A stretch of 64,000 nucleotides of DNA from Exiguobacterium sp. Helios (lineage in GTDB: Bacteria; Bacillota; Bacilli; Exiguobacteriales; Exiguobacteriaceae), in contig NZ_CP053557.1 in assembly GCF_014524545.1 (NCBI RefSeq), positions 1,327,501 to 1,391,500 on the forward strand, given 5' to 3'. Positions 9,037-16,845 of this stretch are shown piece by piece (the stretch's first letter is position 1; each line of letters starts with the position of its first letter). The notes beneath the pieces are model-generated. The model was not told where the DNA came from. It saw only the letters and a list, made by a program, of their open reading frames with translations, and did no database searches. The translations under genes and the position numbers were made by a program.

Positions 9037-10482
9037 ATGTTATCACAATGGAGAAAAGAATGGGTCCTGCAACCGAAGGCGGATTTGTTATCCGGAATCG
9101 TGGTTGCCTTGGCACTGGTTCCGGAAGCCATCGCGTTTTCTTTGATTGCCGGCGTCAACCCGATGGTCGGCTTATATGCGTCCGTCATCATTGCCATCAT
9201 CATCTCGATTGCCGGCGGCCGCCCGGGGATGATCTCGGCAGCGACCGGTGCGATGGCACTTGTCGTCGTCCAACTCGTCAAAGATCATGGTGTGGATTAT
9301 TTACTGGCAGCAGGAATTCTCGCCGGAATCTTCCAGATTCTTTTAGGCGTCGCCGGTGTCGCCAAGTTATTGCGTTTTATTCCCCGCGCCGTCATGGTCG
9401 GATTCGTCAATGCCTTGGCGATCTTAATTTTTTCGGCACAATTGCCGCAGTTTGAAGGACAGAACTGGATCATGTATGCGATGGTCGCGGCATCTCTCGC
9501 CATCATCCTGATTTTCCCGCGGTTTACGAAAGTGATTCCGGCACCGCTCGTCGCGATTACAATCATGACGATCCTGACGGTTGCCTTTTCGCTGGATACC
9601 CGCGTCATCGGCGACATGGGACAAATTTCAGCTTCACTCCCAAGTTTCTTCCTGCCGAATGTTCCGTTTTCGCTTGAGACACTGCAAATCATCTTCCCGT
9701 ATGCCTTGTCACTCGCATTCGTCGGTCTGATTGAATCGTTGTTGACGGCGCGGATTGTCGATGAGATGACTGATACGATATCGAATAAAGCGACCGAGTC
9801 ACGCGGACAAGGAATCGCCAACATCGTGGCCGGATTCTTTGGCGGTATGCCGGGCTGTGCAATGATCGGTCAATCGGTCATCAATGTCACGTCAGGCGGA
9901 CGGGGCCGATTGTCGACGTTTACGGCAGGGGCTTTCCTGATGCTGTTGATGGTGACGATGAATGATTTACTGATGACGATTCCGATGGGGGCACTCGTTG
10001 GTGTCATGTTCTTCGTGTCCTATGCGACATTTGACTGGGGATCCTTTAAAATGCTGAAAAATTCTCCGAAAAGTGACTCTGCCGTCATGCTGGCGACGGT
10101 CCTCGTGACCGTCCTGACACATGATTTGTCGATGGGTGTGCTGGTCGGGATTCTGCTCGCCGCGATTCTGTTCGCGTCGAAAATTTCGCGGATTGATGTG
10201 AAACGACATGCCGAAGAGAAAAACGTCGTCTACCGGATCAACGGACCGATCTTCTTTGCGTCGACGACGGCGTTCGTCGGACAATTCGATTTGCCGGCAG
10301 ATCGCGACTTCGAACAGATTACGCTTGATTTTACGCAAGCCCATCTGTTTGATGATTCGGCAACGGAGGCGATTGAAACGGTCGTCTTGAAATATCAGGC
10401 GGCAGGTGTGTCAGTCGACTTGGTTTCCTTAAATGAAGAATCACAGGCGCTTGTTGACCGGTTAGCCCGTCGCATCGCCTGA
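9037..10482 (+). CDS. SulP family anion transporter with STAS domain
   Basis: A 481-residue SulP/SLC26-type permease. The N-terminal signature KADLLSGIVVALALVPEAIAFS and about 11-12 membrane spans fill residues 15-380; a C-terminal cytoplasmic STAS-like domain follows (about 385-481, with ITLDFTQAHLFDDSATEAIE). Members carry sulfate, bicarbonate or other anions, usually with sodium or protons; the specificity here is unknown. The ATG follows ATGAGGAATT. It is a single-gene unit closed by a terminator, with no sulfate-assimilation genes nearby. Confidence 0.88.
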   Translation: MLSQWRKEWVLQPKADLLSGIVVALALVPEAIAFSLIAGVNPMVGLYASVIIAIIISIAGGRPGMISAATGAMALVVVQLVKDHGVDYLLAAGILAGIFQILLGVAGVAKLLRFIPRAVMVGFVNALAILIFSAQLPQFEGQNWIMYAMVAASLAIILIFPRFTKVIPAPLVAITIMTILTVAFSLDTRVIGDMGQISASLPSFFLPNVPFSLETLQIIFPYALSLAFVGLIESLLTARIVDEMTDTISNKATESRGQGIANIVAGFFGGMPGCAMIGQSVINVTSGGRGRLSTFTAGAFLMLLMVTMNDLLMTIPMGALVGVMFFVSYATFDWGSFKMLKNSPKSDSAVMLATVLVTVLTHDLSMGVLVGILLAAILFASKISRIDVKRHAEEKNVVYRINGPIFFASTTAFVGQFDLPADRDFEQITLDFTQAHLFDDSATEAIETVVLKYQAAGVSVDLVSLNEESQALVDRLARRIA

Positions 10483-10486
10483 AGAG

Positions 10487-10522
10487 GAACCGTCCGAGAC
10501 GTATTTCGGATGGTTCTTTTTT
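10487..10522 (+). terminator. Intrinsic terminator after the SulP gene
   Basis: Stem GAACCGTCCGA paired with TCGGATGGTTC (one G-U pair), then TTTTTT. Confidence 0.85.
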
Positions 10523-10581
10523 CGTGAAAGCAGACGATTGGAGAGACTTTTCGGTATACTGGAAAAAAAGGGGGAATAGTC

Positions 10582-11409
10582 ATGAAATGGTTTCGGTTTG
10601 AGCAAGAAGGAGAGTCACGGATTGGGATCGAGGAAGCAGGTTACCGGTATGACGTGACAGCGCAGGTCTATACGGATTCGTTGCTTGAAGTCATCGCACG
10701 GGGCTTCGAGATGGATCTTGATTTGGATGTCGCACCGCGGCTGAACCATGAGATCCGGTTACTCGCACCGTACATACCGCCTCGTAATGTGATTTGTGTC
10801 GGGAAGAACTATGCCGATCATATCAAGGAGATGGATACGGCAGGTGCCGGGAAGTTCGTTTTATTTACGAAAGCACCGAGTTCCATCGTCGGTCCGTTTG
10901 AGGCAATCGAACGGCATGCTGATCTGACACAGCAACTCGACTATGAAGGAGAGCTCGCAATCATCATCGGGACAACCGGTCGTGACCTGACACCGGAAAA
11001 TGCATTGGATCATGTCTTCGGCTACAGTATCGTCAATGATGTGACGGCACGTGATCTGCAAAAAGAGCATGTTCAATTTTTCCGCGGTAAATCACTCGAC
11101 GGTTTTTGTCCGTTCGGGCCGGTCATCGTGACGGAAGACAGTTTTGATCCGGCCGATGTAATGGTTGAGACGCGCGTCAACGGTCAACTGCGGCAATCGG
11201 GTTCGACGAAGCTGATGCTCCGGGATGTCGTGACGATTTTAACGGAAGTTTCCCGCGGGATGACCCTTGAAGCAGGGGATATCATTGCAACAGGAACACC
11301 GGCCGGCGTTGGACACGGGATGAAGCCGCCGACGTATCTTCAGGATGGGGACGTCGTGGATGTTTCGATTGAAGGAATCGGTCATCTGCAAAATCACGTC
11401 AAAGCCTAA
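10582..11409 (+). CDS. Fumarylacetoacetate hydrolase (FAH) family protein
   Basis: A 275-residue protein with the FAH/HpcE fold. The catalytic region starts at IPPRNVICVGKNYADHIKEM (about residues 62-81). The metal-binding acidic residues are visible as the E-x-E pair in DYEGELAIIIG and the D of VNDVTARDLQ, and the C-terminus has the family motif GDIIATGTPAGVGHG. FAH-family enzymes hydrolyse or decarboxylate 2,4-diketo or 2-hydroxydienoic acids, or act as oxaloacetate decarboxylase/acylpyruvase. No aromatic degradation cluster surrounds it, so the housekeeping acylpyruvase or oxaloacetate decarboxylase role is more likely than a dedicated catabolic one. The start has a GGGGGAA site. Confidence 0.85.
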   Translation: MKWFRFEQEGESRIGIEEAGYRYDVTAQVYTDSLLEVIARGFEMDLDLDVAPRLNHEIRLLAPYIPPRNVICVGKNYADHIKEMDTAGAGKFVLFTKAPSSIVGPFEAIERHADLTQQLDYEGELAIIIGTTGRDLTPENALDHVFGYSIVNDVTARDLQKEHVQFFRGKSLDGFCPFGPVIVTEDSFDPADVMVETRVNGQLRQSGSTKLMLRDVVTILTEVSRGMTLEAGDIIATGTPAGVGHGMKPPTYLQDGDVVDVSIEGIGHLQNHVKA

Positions 11410-11437
11410 AAGTGAATACTTGATGACCGTCTTGTTT

Positions 11438-11467
11438 AAAACCGCTCAGAGAATGAGCGGTTTTTTT
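11438..11467 (+). terminator. Intrinsic terminator after the FAH gene
   Basis: AAACCGCTCA and TGAGCGGTTT pair around a 5-base loop; a run of seven or more T follows. Confidence 0.9.
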
Positions 11468-11471
11468 GCGT

Positions 11472-11494
11472 AAACGGTCATATTATGACCGTTT
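11472..11494. promoter_or_regulatory. 23-bp palindrome upstream of the fru operon
   Basis: The arms AAACGGTCATA and ATGACCGTTT form an almost perfect palindrome just upstream of TATAAT (11501-11506), which has no good -35 of its own. A related half-site, ATGACCGT, occurs at 11423-11430. This looks like a protein-binding site at a second promoter; the factor is unknown. Confidence 0.5.
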
Positions 11495-11512
11495 TTGATG
11501 TATAATAGACGT

Positions 11513-11527
11513 ATAACAAGATGTTAT
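11513..11527. promoter_or_regulatory. 15-bp palindrome in the fru leader region
   Basis: ATAACA-AGA-TGTTAT is a perfect inverted repeat 7 bp downstream of the TATAAT at 11501. It may be a second operator or part of a leader hairpin. Confidence 0.35.
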
Positions 11528-11591
11528 TGTCGAATAAAGTCATATTTTGAAGGTTTTTTAACGAAAAACATAAAAAAGTGAATGTTTTTGA

Positions 11592-11620
11592 TTGATTTTT
11601 GAATGTAAACGCTTTATATT
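11592..11620 (+). promoter_or_regulatory. fru operon promoter with embedded cre-like site
   Basis: TTGATT (11592-11597), a 17-bp spacer and TATATT (11615-11620) form a sigma-A promoter. The spacer and -10 carry TGTAAACGCTTTAT (11604-11617), which matches the CcpA cre core except for the last two bases. Two TGAATGT copies at 11579 and 11600, 21 bp or two helical turns apart, could be FruR sites. Confidence 0.6.
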
Positions 11621-11640
11621 AAGGATGTGGAGGGAAACTC

Positions 11641-12387
11641 ATGTTAACGAAAAAACGCCATCAACTGATTCTCGAGCTGCTCGCCCGGGAAGAAGTCGTC
11701 AAAATGCAAACCATTGTTGATCAGACGGGAGCCAGTGAATCAACGATTCGCCGCGACTTATCACAACTTGAATCGGCTGGTCACTTACGGCGGGTTCACG
11801 GCGGGGCAACCGCCAACCATATGCAGATTGATGAACCGAGTTATTTCGAGAAAAGTGACCGTTTCGTCGAAGAGAAGGACCGGATCGCAAAAGCAGCGGC
11901 CGACCTGATCGAAGACGGAATGTACGTGTATCTCGATGCAGGAACGACGACACTAGCCATCGTCCCTTATCTCGAACAAAAGGCGATTACAGTCGTGACG
12001 AACAGTCTTCCTCTAGCGAACACGTTACTCTATCACCGTATCCCGACGTTCGTCGTCGGAGGGCAACTCAAGCATTCGACCCAAGCACTTGTTGGTTACA
12101 ATGCGCGTGAAGGAATGTTGATTTACCATTTTGATGTCGCTTTCCTTGGGATGAACGGTGTTCATCCGACTCAAGGTTTCACGACACCAGATCCGGAAGA
12201 GGCACTCGTTAAGAAGACCGCGATTGAGTTAGCGAAAAAGTCTTATGTATTAGTCGATGAGACGAAACTGGATGACATCAGTTTCAGCCGGGTCGCGTCA
12301 CTGCGGGCGGCAACGATTATCACGATGACATCCAGTGAACAGGAAGCGAAATACAGTCAATATACAGAGGTGGTGAACGCGAAATGA
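11641..12387 (+). CDS. fruR: DeoR family repressor of the fructose operon
   Basis: A 248-residue DeoR-type regulator: N-terminal winged helix with the family signature (QTGASESTIRRDLSQLESAGHLRRVHGGA, residues about 27-55) and a C-terminal sugar-phosphate-binding domain with the DAGTTT loop (about residues 99-104). It is first in a three-gene operon with fruK and fruA, exactly as in B. subtilis, and the stop overlaps the fruK start by 4 bases. By family, it represses the operon until fructose 1-phosphate accumulates. The ATG follows GTGGAGGG. Confidence 0.92.
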   Translation: MLTKKRHQLILELLAREEVVKMQTIVDQTGASESTIRRDLSQLESAGHLRRVHGGATANHMQIDEPSYFEKSDRFVEEKDRIAKAAADLIEDGMYVYLDAGTTTLAIVPYLEQKAITVVTNSLPLANTLLYHRIPTFVVGGQLKHSTQALVGYNAREGMLIYHFDVAFLGMNGVHPTQGFTTPDPEEALVKKTAIELAKKSYVLVDETKLDDISFSRVASLRAATIITMTSSEQEAKYSQYTEVVNAK

Positions 12388-13304
12388 TTTATACACTGAC
12401 ACTCAACCCATCAATCGATTATTACGTCACGTTGCCCGTATTTGAGGCCGGACAAGTCAATCGTGTGGAAAAAGCGGAAAAAGTAGCAGGCGGTAAAGGA
12501 ATCAATGTCTCATTGGTCTTAAGAAATTACGACGTCGAGACGGAAGCTCTTGGATTTTTAGGTGGCAGTACGGGACAGTTCATTCGTGACGAACTGGAAA
12601 AACAAGGCGTCTTGACAGCCTTCACACCGATTGCCGATGAAACGCGGATCAACGTTAAGATCCGTGCCGATCAGGAATCGGAACTTAATGCGGCAGGTCC
12701 TCAAATCAAGGATGAAGAATTGCAGGAGTTACTGGCAGCGTTCGAAACGATGCAGCCGGGTGACATCGTCGTCTTCGCCGGCAGCATTCCAAGCAGTCTG
12801 CCGCAGGATTTATACCGGAAGATTGCGCAAGTTCTGACGGAACGAGGTGTGAAATTCGCTGTCGATACGACGAAGGAAGCCATGCTTGAAGTCTTACCGC
12901 TCGGTCCGTTCATGATCAAGCCGAACCATCATGAACTCGGTGAAATTTTTGATGTCGACATCACGTCAAAAGAAATGGCTGTCCCGTATGCGCAACAACT
13001 CGTTGAACGCGGTGCGGAAAATGTCATCATCTCTTTTGCAGGTGACGGAGCGTTACTTGTCAACAAGCAAGGGGCCTACACGGCGAACACACCGGCCGGT
13101 AAGCTGATTAATTCAGTCGGTGCCGGAGATTCACTCGTCGCAGGATTCGTCGCCAGTTACGCCCTCGGGCGATTGCCGGAAGAAGCTTTTCGCTATGCGG
13201 TCACGACAGGCAGTGCGTCCGCTTACTCATTTGGTTTATGTACAAAAGAAGATATTGACCGTTTATTGACCGATGTCCAAGTCGTTGAACTCATTCAATC
13301 CTAA
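12384..13304 (+). CDS. fruK: 1-phosphofructokinase
   Basis: FruK phosphorylates fructose 1-phosphate, the product of the fructose PTS, to fructose 1,6-bisphosphate using ATP. The 306-residue protein is a PfkB-family ribokinase fold: N-terminal TLNPSIDYYV, the GGKGINVS substrate motif (about residues 37-44) and the C-terminal PfkB signature NSVGAGDSLVAGF, whose Asp is the catalytic base. Length is normal. It overlaps fruR by ATGA and is followed 16 bp later by fruA, so it is the middle gene of the operon. Confidence 0.94.
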   Translation: MIYTLTLNPSIDYYVTLPVFEAGQVNRVEKAEKVAGGKGINVSLVLRNYDVETEALGFLGGSTGQFIRDELEKQGVLTAFTPIADETRINVKIRADQESELNAAGPQIKDEELQELLAAFETMQPGDIVVFAGSIPSSLPQDLYRKIAQVLTERGVKFAVDTTKEAMLEVLPLGPFMIKPNHHELGEIFDVDITSKEMAVPYAQQLVERGAENVIISFAGDGALLVNKQGAYTANTPAGKLINSVGAGDSLVAGFVASYALGRLPEEAFRYAVTTGSASAYSFGLCTKEDIDRLLTDVQVVELIQS

Positions 13305-13320
13305 AAGGAGTGACAAACTC

Positions 13321-15255
13321 ATGAAAATTACAGATCTGTTAACCCGTGATACGATCCAACTCGATTTACGTTCGTCGAATAAAGCAGCTGTCATCGATGA
13401 ATTGGTGGATGTACTCGATCGTGCCGGGAAATTAAATGACCGCTCGGCTTACCGCGAAGCCATCCTGGCCCGGGAAGCACAAAGTACGACCGGACTCGGT
13501 GAAGGAATCGCGATTCCGCATGCGAAGACGGCAGCCGTCAAATCACCGGCCATCGCTTTTGGACGTTCGACAGGAATCGATTACGAAGCACTCGACGGAC
13601 AACCAAGCCGCTTGTTCTTCATGATTGCTGCCGGCGAAAATGCCGACAACGCGCACCTTGAAACATTATCAAAACTTTCTGTCTACCTGATGGACATGAA
13701 GTTCCGTGATACGATTCTTTCCGCCCGTTCGGAAGATGAAGTCATCGCTGCGATCGAAGCAAAAGAACGGGAAGAAGAAGGTCCGGTCGACGTCTCATCG
13801 CCAAACGTCGCACAGGACGCACCATACATTCTTGCCGTCACAGCGTGTCCGACCGGTATCGCCCATACGTATATGGCAGCAGATGCTCTCCGTCAAAAAG
13901 CGGAAGAAATGGGTGTCCGCATCAAAGTCGAGACAAACGGTTCGACCGGCGTGAAAAACGGTCTGACAAGTCAAGATATTCAAGAAGCGACAGCAATCAT
14001 CGTCGCTGCGGATAAAGCTGTCGAGATGGATCGTTTCAACGGGAAACACGTTGTTGAAGTTCCGGTCGCTCAGGGAATCCGGAAACCAAAAGAACTGATT
14101 GACCGTGCCGTTAAACAGGATGCACCGGTGTATAAAGGCAGTGGATCAAGCGATAGCTCGAAACCAGCCCGCGGCGGTTTCTACAAACACCTGATGAGCG
14201 GGGTTTCCGCCATGTTGCCACTCGTCGTTGCCGGCGGACTCTTAATCGCAATCAGCTTCTTCTGGGGCATCAACTCAGCGAACCCGGAAGATCCATCATA
14301 CAACGAATTTGCCGCTCAATTGATGTCGATCGGTAAAGCAGCCTTTGGTCTCCTGATTCCGATTCTTGCCGGATTCATCGCGATGTCGATCGCCGATAAA
14401 CCGGGTCTTGCACCAGGTTTGATTGCCGGTTTCCTCGCAAGCCAAGGGAATGCCGGATTCCTCGGTGGATTGATCGCCGGTTTCCTTGCCGGTTATGTTG
14501 TTCTCTTACTGATCAAAGTCTTGCAAGGTCTTCCGAAAGCTCTTGAAGGGATCAAACCGGTCTTGCTTTACCCGCTGTTCGGTTCATTCATCACAGGTAT
14601 GATCATGTTGCTTGTCATCAACGAGCCAATCGCTGCTTTCATGACATGGTTAACAGATTCACTCAACGGTCTAAGTGGCGGTAACGCCATCCTGCTCGGT
14701 ATGCTCGTCGCAGCAATGATGGCAATCGATATGGGTGGTCCAATCAACAAAACGGCCTACGTCTTCGGAACAGCCGCTTTAACAGCAGGAAACACGGAAG
14801 TCATGGCAGCCGTCATGGCAGGTGGTATGGTTCCACCGCTTCTCGTCGCTTTCTCTTCCACATTGTTCGCACGTAAGAAATTTACACCGCAAGAACGCGA
14901 AGCGGGTATCGCTGCTTACGCAATGGGTGCGTCATTCGTCACAGAAGGTGCGATTCCATTCGCAGCAGCCGATCCACTTCGTGTCATCCCGGCAAGCGTC
15001 ATCGGTTCAGCAATCGCCGGTGCATTGACAATCGTCTTCGGTGTGTTGCTTCCGGCACCACACGGCGGTGTGTTCGTCTTCCCATTACTTGACGGACCAT
15101 CAGGCACATGGATGGCCGTTCTCAGCTACGCAGGTGCCATCTTAATCGGATCACTTGTCGGAGCTGCTATCCTCTCGATCTTGAAAAAACCGCTCGTCGA
15201 TCAAGAAGTTGCGAAAAAAGAAATGACTTCTGGTACGGGAACAAAAGCTTCATAA
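13321..15255 (+). CDS. fruA: PTS fructose transporter subunit IIABC
   Basis: A 644-residue fusion of all three PTS parts. EIIA (residues about 1-145) has the phospho-His motif AIPHAK. EIIB (about 165-265) has the phospho-Cys motif VTACPTGIAHTYMAA. EIIC (about 295-625) is the membrane channel, with many glycine-rich spans. Phosphate passes from HPr to EIIA, EIIB and then to incoming fructose, giving fructose 1-phosphate for FruK. I chose ATG 13321 because AAAGGAG lies 10 bases before it; an in-frame ATG at 13273 would overlap fruK by 32 bases and has no ribosome site. Codon choice in EIIC is visibly that of a highly expressed gene. Confidence 0.95.
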   Translation: MKITDLLTRDTIQLDLRSSNKAAVIDELVDVLDRAGKLNDRSAYREAILAREAQSTTGLGEGIAIPHAKTAAVKSPAIAFGRSTGIDYEALDGQPSRLFFMIAAGENADNAHLETLSKLSVYLMDMKFRDTILSARSEDEVIAAIEAKEREEEGPVDVSSPNVAQDAPYILAVTACPTGIAHTYMAADALRQKAEEMGVRIKVETNGSTGVKNGLTSQDIQEATAIIVAADKAVEMDRFNGKHVVEVPVAQGIRKPKELIDRAVKQDAPVYKGSGSSDSSKPARGGFYKHLMSGVSAMLPLVVAGGLLIAISFFWGINSANPEDPSYNEFAAQLMSIGKAAFGLLIPILAGFIAMSIADKPGLAPGLIAGFLASQGNAGFLGGLIAGFLAGYVVLLLIKVLQGLPKALEGIKPVLLYPLFGSFITGMIMLLVINEPIAAFMTWLTDSLNGLSGGNAILLGMLVAAMMAIDMGGPINKTAYVFGTAALTAGNTEVMAAVMAGGMVPPLLVAFSSTLFARKKFTPQEREAGIAAYAMGASFVTEGAIPFAAADPLRVIPASVIGSAIAGALTIVFGVLLPAPHGGVFVFPLLDGPSGTWMAVLSYAGAILIGSLVGAAILSILKKPLVDQEVAKKEMTSGTGTKAS

Positions 15256-15271
15256 GAAAAAAAGATTCGAT

Positions 15272-15306
15272 AAAAATCACTCCAAGACTTCTTGGAGTGA
15301 TTTTTT
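15272..15306 (+). terminator. Intrinsic terminator of the fru operon
   Basis: A 14-bp perfect stem (AAAATCACTCCAAG) with a 4-base loop is followed by TTTTTT. Confidence 0.92.
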
Positions 15307-15372
15307 AATTGCCTTTTTCGGGTATTAGAGCAAGAATAGGGGGCGTATCCCCACTATGAAGGAGGTTTGTAT

Positions 15373-16518
15373 ATGGGCGGTCAGTCTTTACAAATCGGAC
15401 CACGTACCATCAAGACCGGACTTGCGGTCATCTTGGCGCTGATTATCAGTAACCTGTTTAATCTAAGCCCGATCCTACCTGCGATTTCGGCAGCTACAAC
15501 GTTATTACCGTCCGTGTATCAGACATGGAAACAATTCCTCGAGGAAGCGGAAGCCAACCTGATCGGAGCCTTCCTGACACTCGTCTCGTTATGGATTCTA
15601 GGTGACAACCCGGCCAATCCACTGGCAATCGGAATCGTCATCATGGCTGCCATCTCGATTTTACTGGCATTTGGTTTCGGCCGGACGATTCCCCACGTCG
15701 TCTTGATGATCATCGTCATCCTGGAAAGTGTTGAAGGGGCGACGGATCCGTTGTGGCAAATCGTCCTGATCCGTTACTTACTCGTCATGCTCGGGATCGG
15801 TTGTGCCCTCGGTGTCAATGCGCTGATTTTCCCGCCGCGTTACGGGAACGTCTATTATCAGAAAGCCTCGAAACTGTTCGAGAAGCTGCTTGTCGTGACC
15901 CGGGCAATTGCCTTTGAAGGGAAAGTCACACCGTACCGGTCAGCGATCGACAAAATGAGCCGTTCGATGCTCGAGACAAAGACGTTATTTAATCTGCACC
16001 GGGAAGAAATTCGCGGATCCCGGCAACGGCACGTCTCGTTATTGCGGAATTTGATCATTTTGCAACATATGCAGTCGTGTCTGGAACGGGGGGTTGCGAC
16101 CGCTGAACGGTTCCGGGAGCGGGAGAAGGCGTTGAATTCGATTGCTGACGAGTTACGGAGCGAATTGTTCTATCACCTGATGCATATCGCCCAGCGTCAG
16201 GAAAAAGTCTTGCTGACGTACGATCTGTTACTGACGGAAGAACCACTCGCGATGGAAGACCTCGTCAAAGAAAATATCGCTTTCGTCAAACACTCGTTTC
16301 TCGACCGGGATGAACTGGAAGAAGAAATCATCATGGAAATCCTGCCGATCGTCGTTGCGATGAACGAATGGATTCAGGAACTGGAATTGTTTGAGAAACG
16401 GCTGAACGGGGCGCTTCGTCGCCATGTGACGTCGCTGTCGATCGAACAGAAATCAGTCCGTGATAAAACCTTTAACCGCTTTAAACGAAAAAAAGCGATT
16501 GACGAAAGTCAAAAGTAA
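15373..16518 (+). CDS. Aromatic acid exporter (ArAE/FUSC-like) family membrane protein
   Basis: A 381-residue protein with six predicted membrane spans in the first 165 residues and a long, charged, helical cytoplasmic region after them. This half-size layout fits the aromatic acid exporter family (DUF939, as in B. subtilis YqjA and YgaE). It begins with GPRTIKTGLAVILALIISNL, typical of that family. An in-frame TTG two codons upstream is possible, but AAGGAGG is ideally spaced from ATG 15373. It lies just before the phenylalanine hydroxylase gene, which is suggestive for aromatic compound export, but the T-box leader separates them. Confidence 0.75.
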   Translation: MGGQSLQIGPRTIKTGLAVILALIISNLFNLSPILPAISAATTLLPSVYQTWKQFLEEAEANLIGAFLTLVSLWILGDNPANPLAIGIVIMAAISILLAFGFGRTIPHVVLMIIVILESVEGATDPLWQIVLIRYLLVMLGIGCALGVNALIFPPRYGNVYYQKASKLFEKLLVVTRAIAFEGKVTPYRSAIDKMSRSMLETKTLFNLHREEIRGSRQRHVSLLRNLIILQHMQSCLERGVATAERFREREKALNSIADELRSELFYHLMHIAQRQEKVLLTYDLLLTEEPLAMEDLVKENIAFVKHSFLDRDELEEEIIMEILPIVVAMNEWIQELELFEKRLNGALRRHVTSLSIEQKSVRDKTFNRFKRKKAIDESQK

Positions 16519-16577
16519 GCGTATAGTCCTTCTTAACAACACTTTAGTTGCTAACAGCATAACAGCATAACAGAACA

Positions 16578-16817
16578 AAAGAAGTTGGACGAAGACGAAA
16601 CCGAAGTAGAAACAATCTCCCTGTTTCAGAGAGCACGTGGCGCTGCGAACGTGTACACAGATTGAATCGAATTACAGTTTCCGAGTCTCTTGCCATGCAA
16701 GCGGAGAAAACCGTTATCCCGTAATGAAGCGATCTATGTCTACGTAGATTATCAGGGTGGTACCGCGGCCTTTTGTCGTCCCTGTCGAACATCTTTGTTC
16801 GGCAGGGACTTTTTGTT
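16578..16817 (+). promoter_or_regulatory. T-box riboswitch, probable tyrosine specifier, upstream of phhA
   Basis: The leader has all T-box landmarks. Stem I carries an AGTA (16605-16608) facing GAATTACA (16669-16676), and an AGAGAG...GTGG...CTG apical region (16627-16646). The T-box core TGGTACCGCG is at 16758-16767, and a terminator follows at 16778-16817. In Stem I, GACGAAAC pairs with GTTTC...GTC below the specifier loop and CAATCT with AGATTG above it. The codon immediately before the conserved A and the lower helix is TAC (16673-16675), Tyr. Uncharged tRNA-Tyr would favour the antiterminator and turn on phenylalanine-to-tyrosine conversion. UUA (Leu) is the alternative register. Confidence 0.88.
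16778..16817 (+). terminator. T-box regulatory terminator
   Basis: GTCCCTGTCGAAC pairs with GTTCGGCAGGGAC (one G-U), followed by TTTTT. This is the attenuator of the T-box leader; the antiterminator formed with the T-box core competes with it. Confidence 0.9.
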
Positions 16818-16845
16818 GTTCATCTACTTTCAAGGGGGAATTCAT

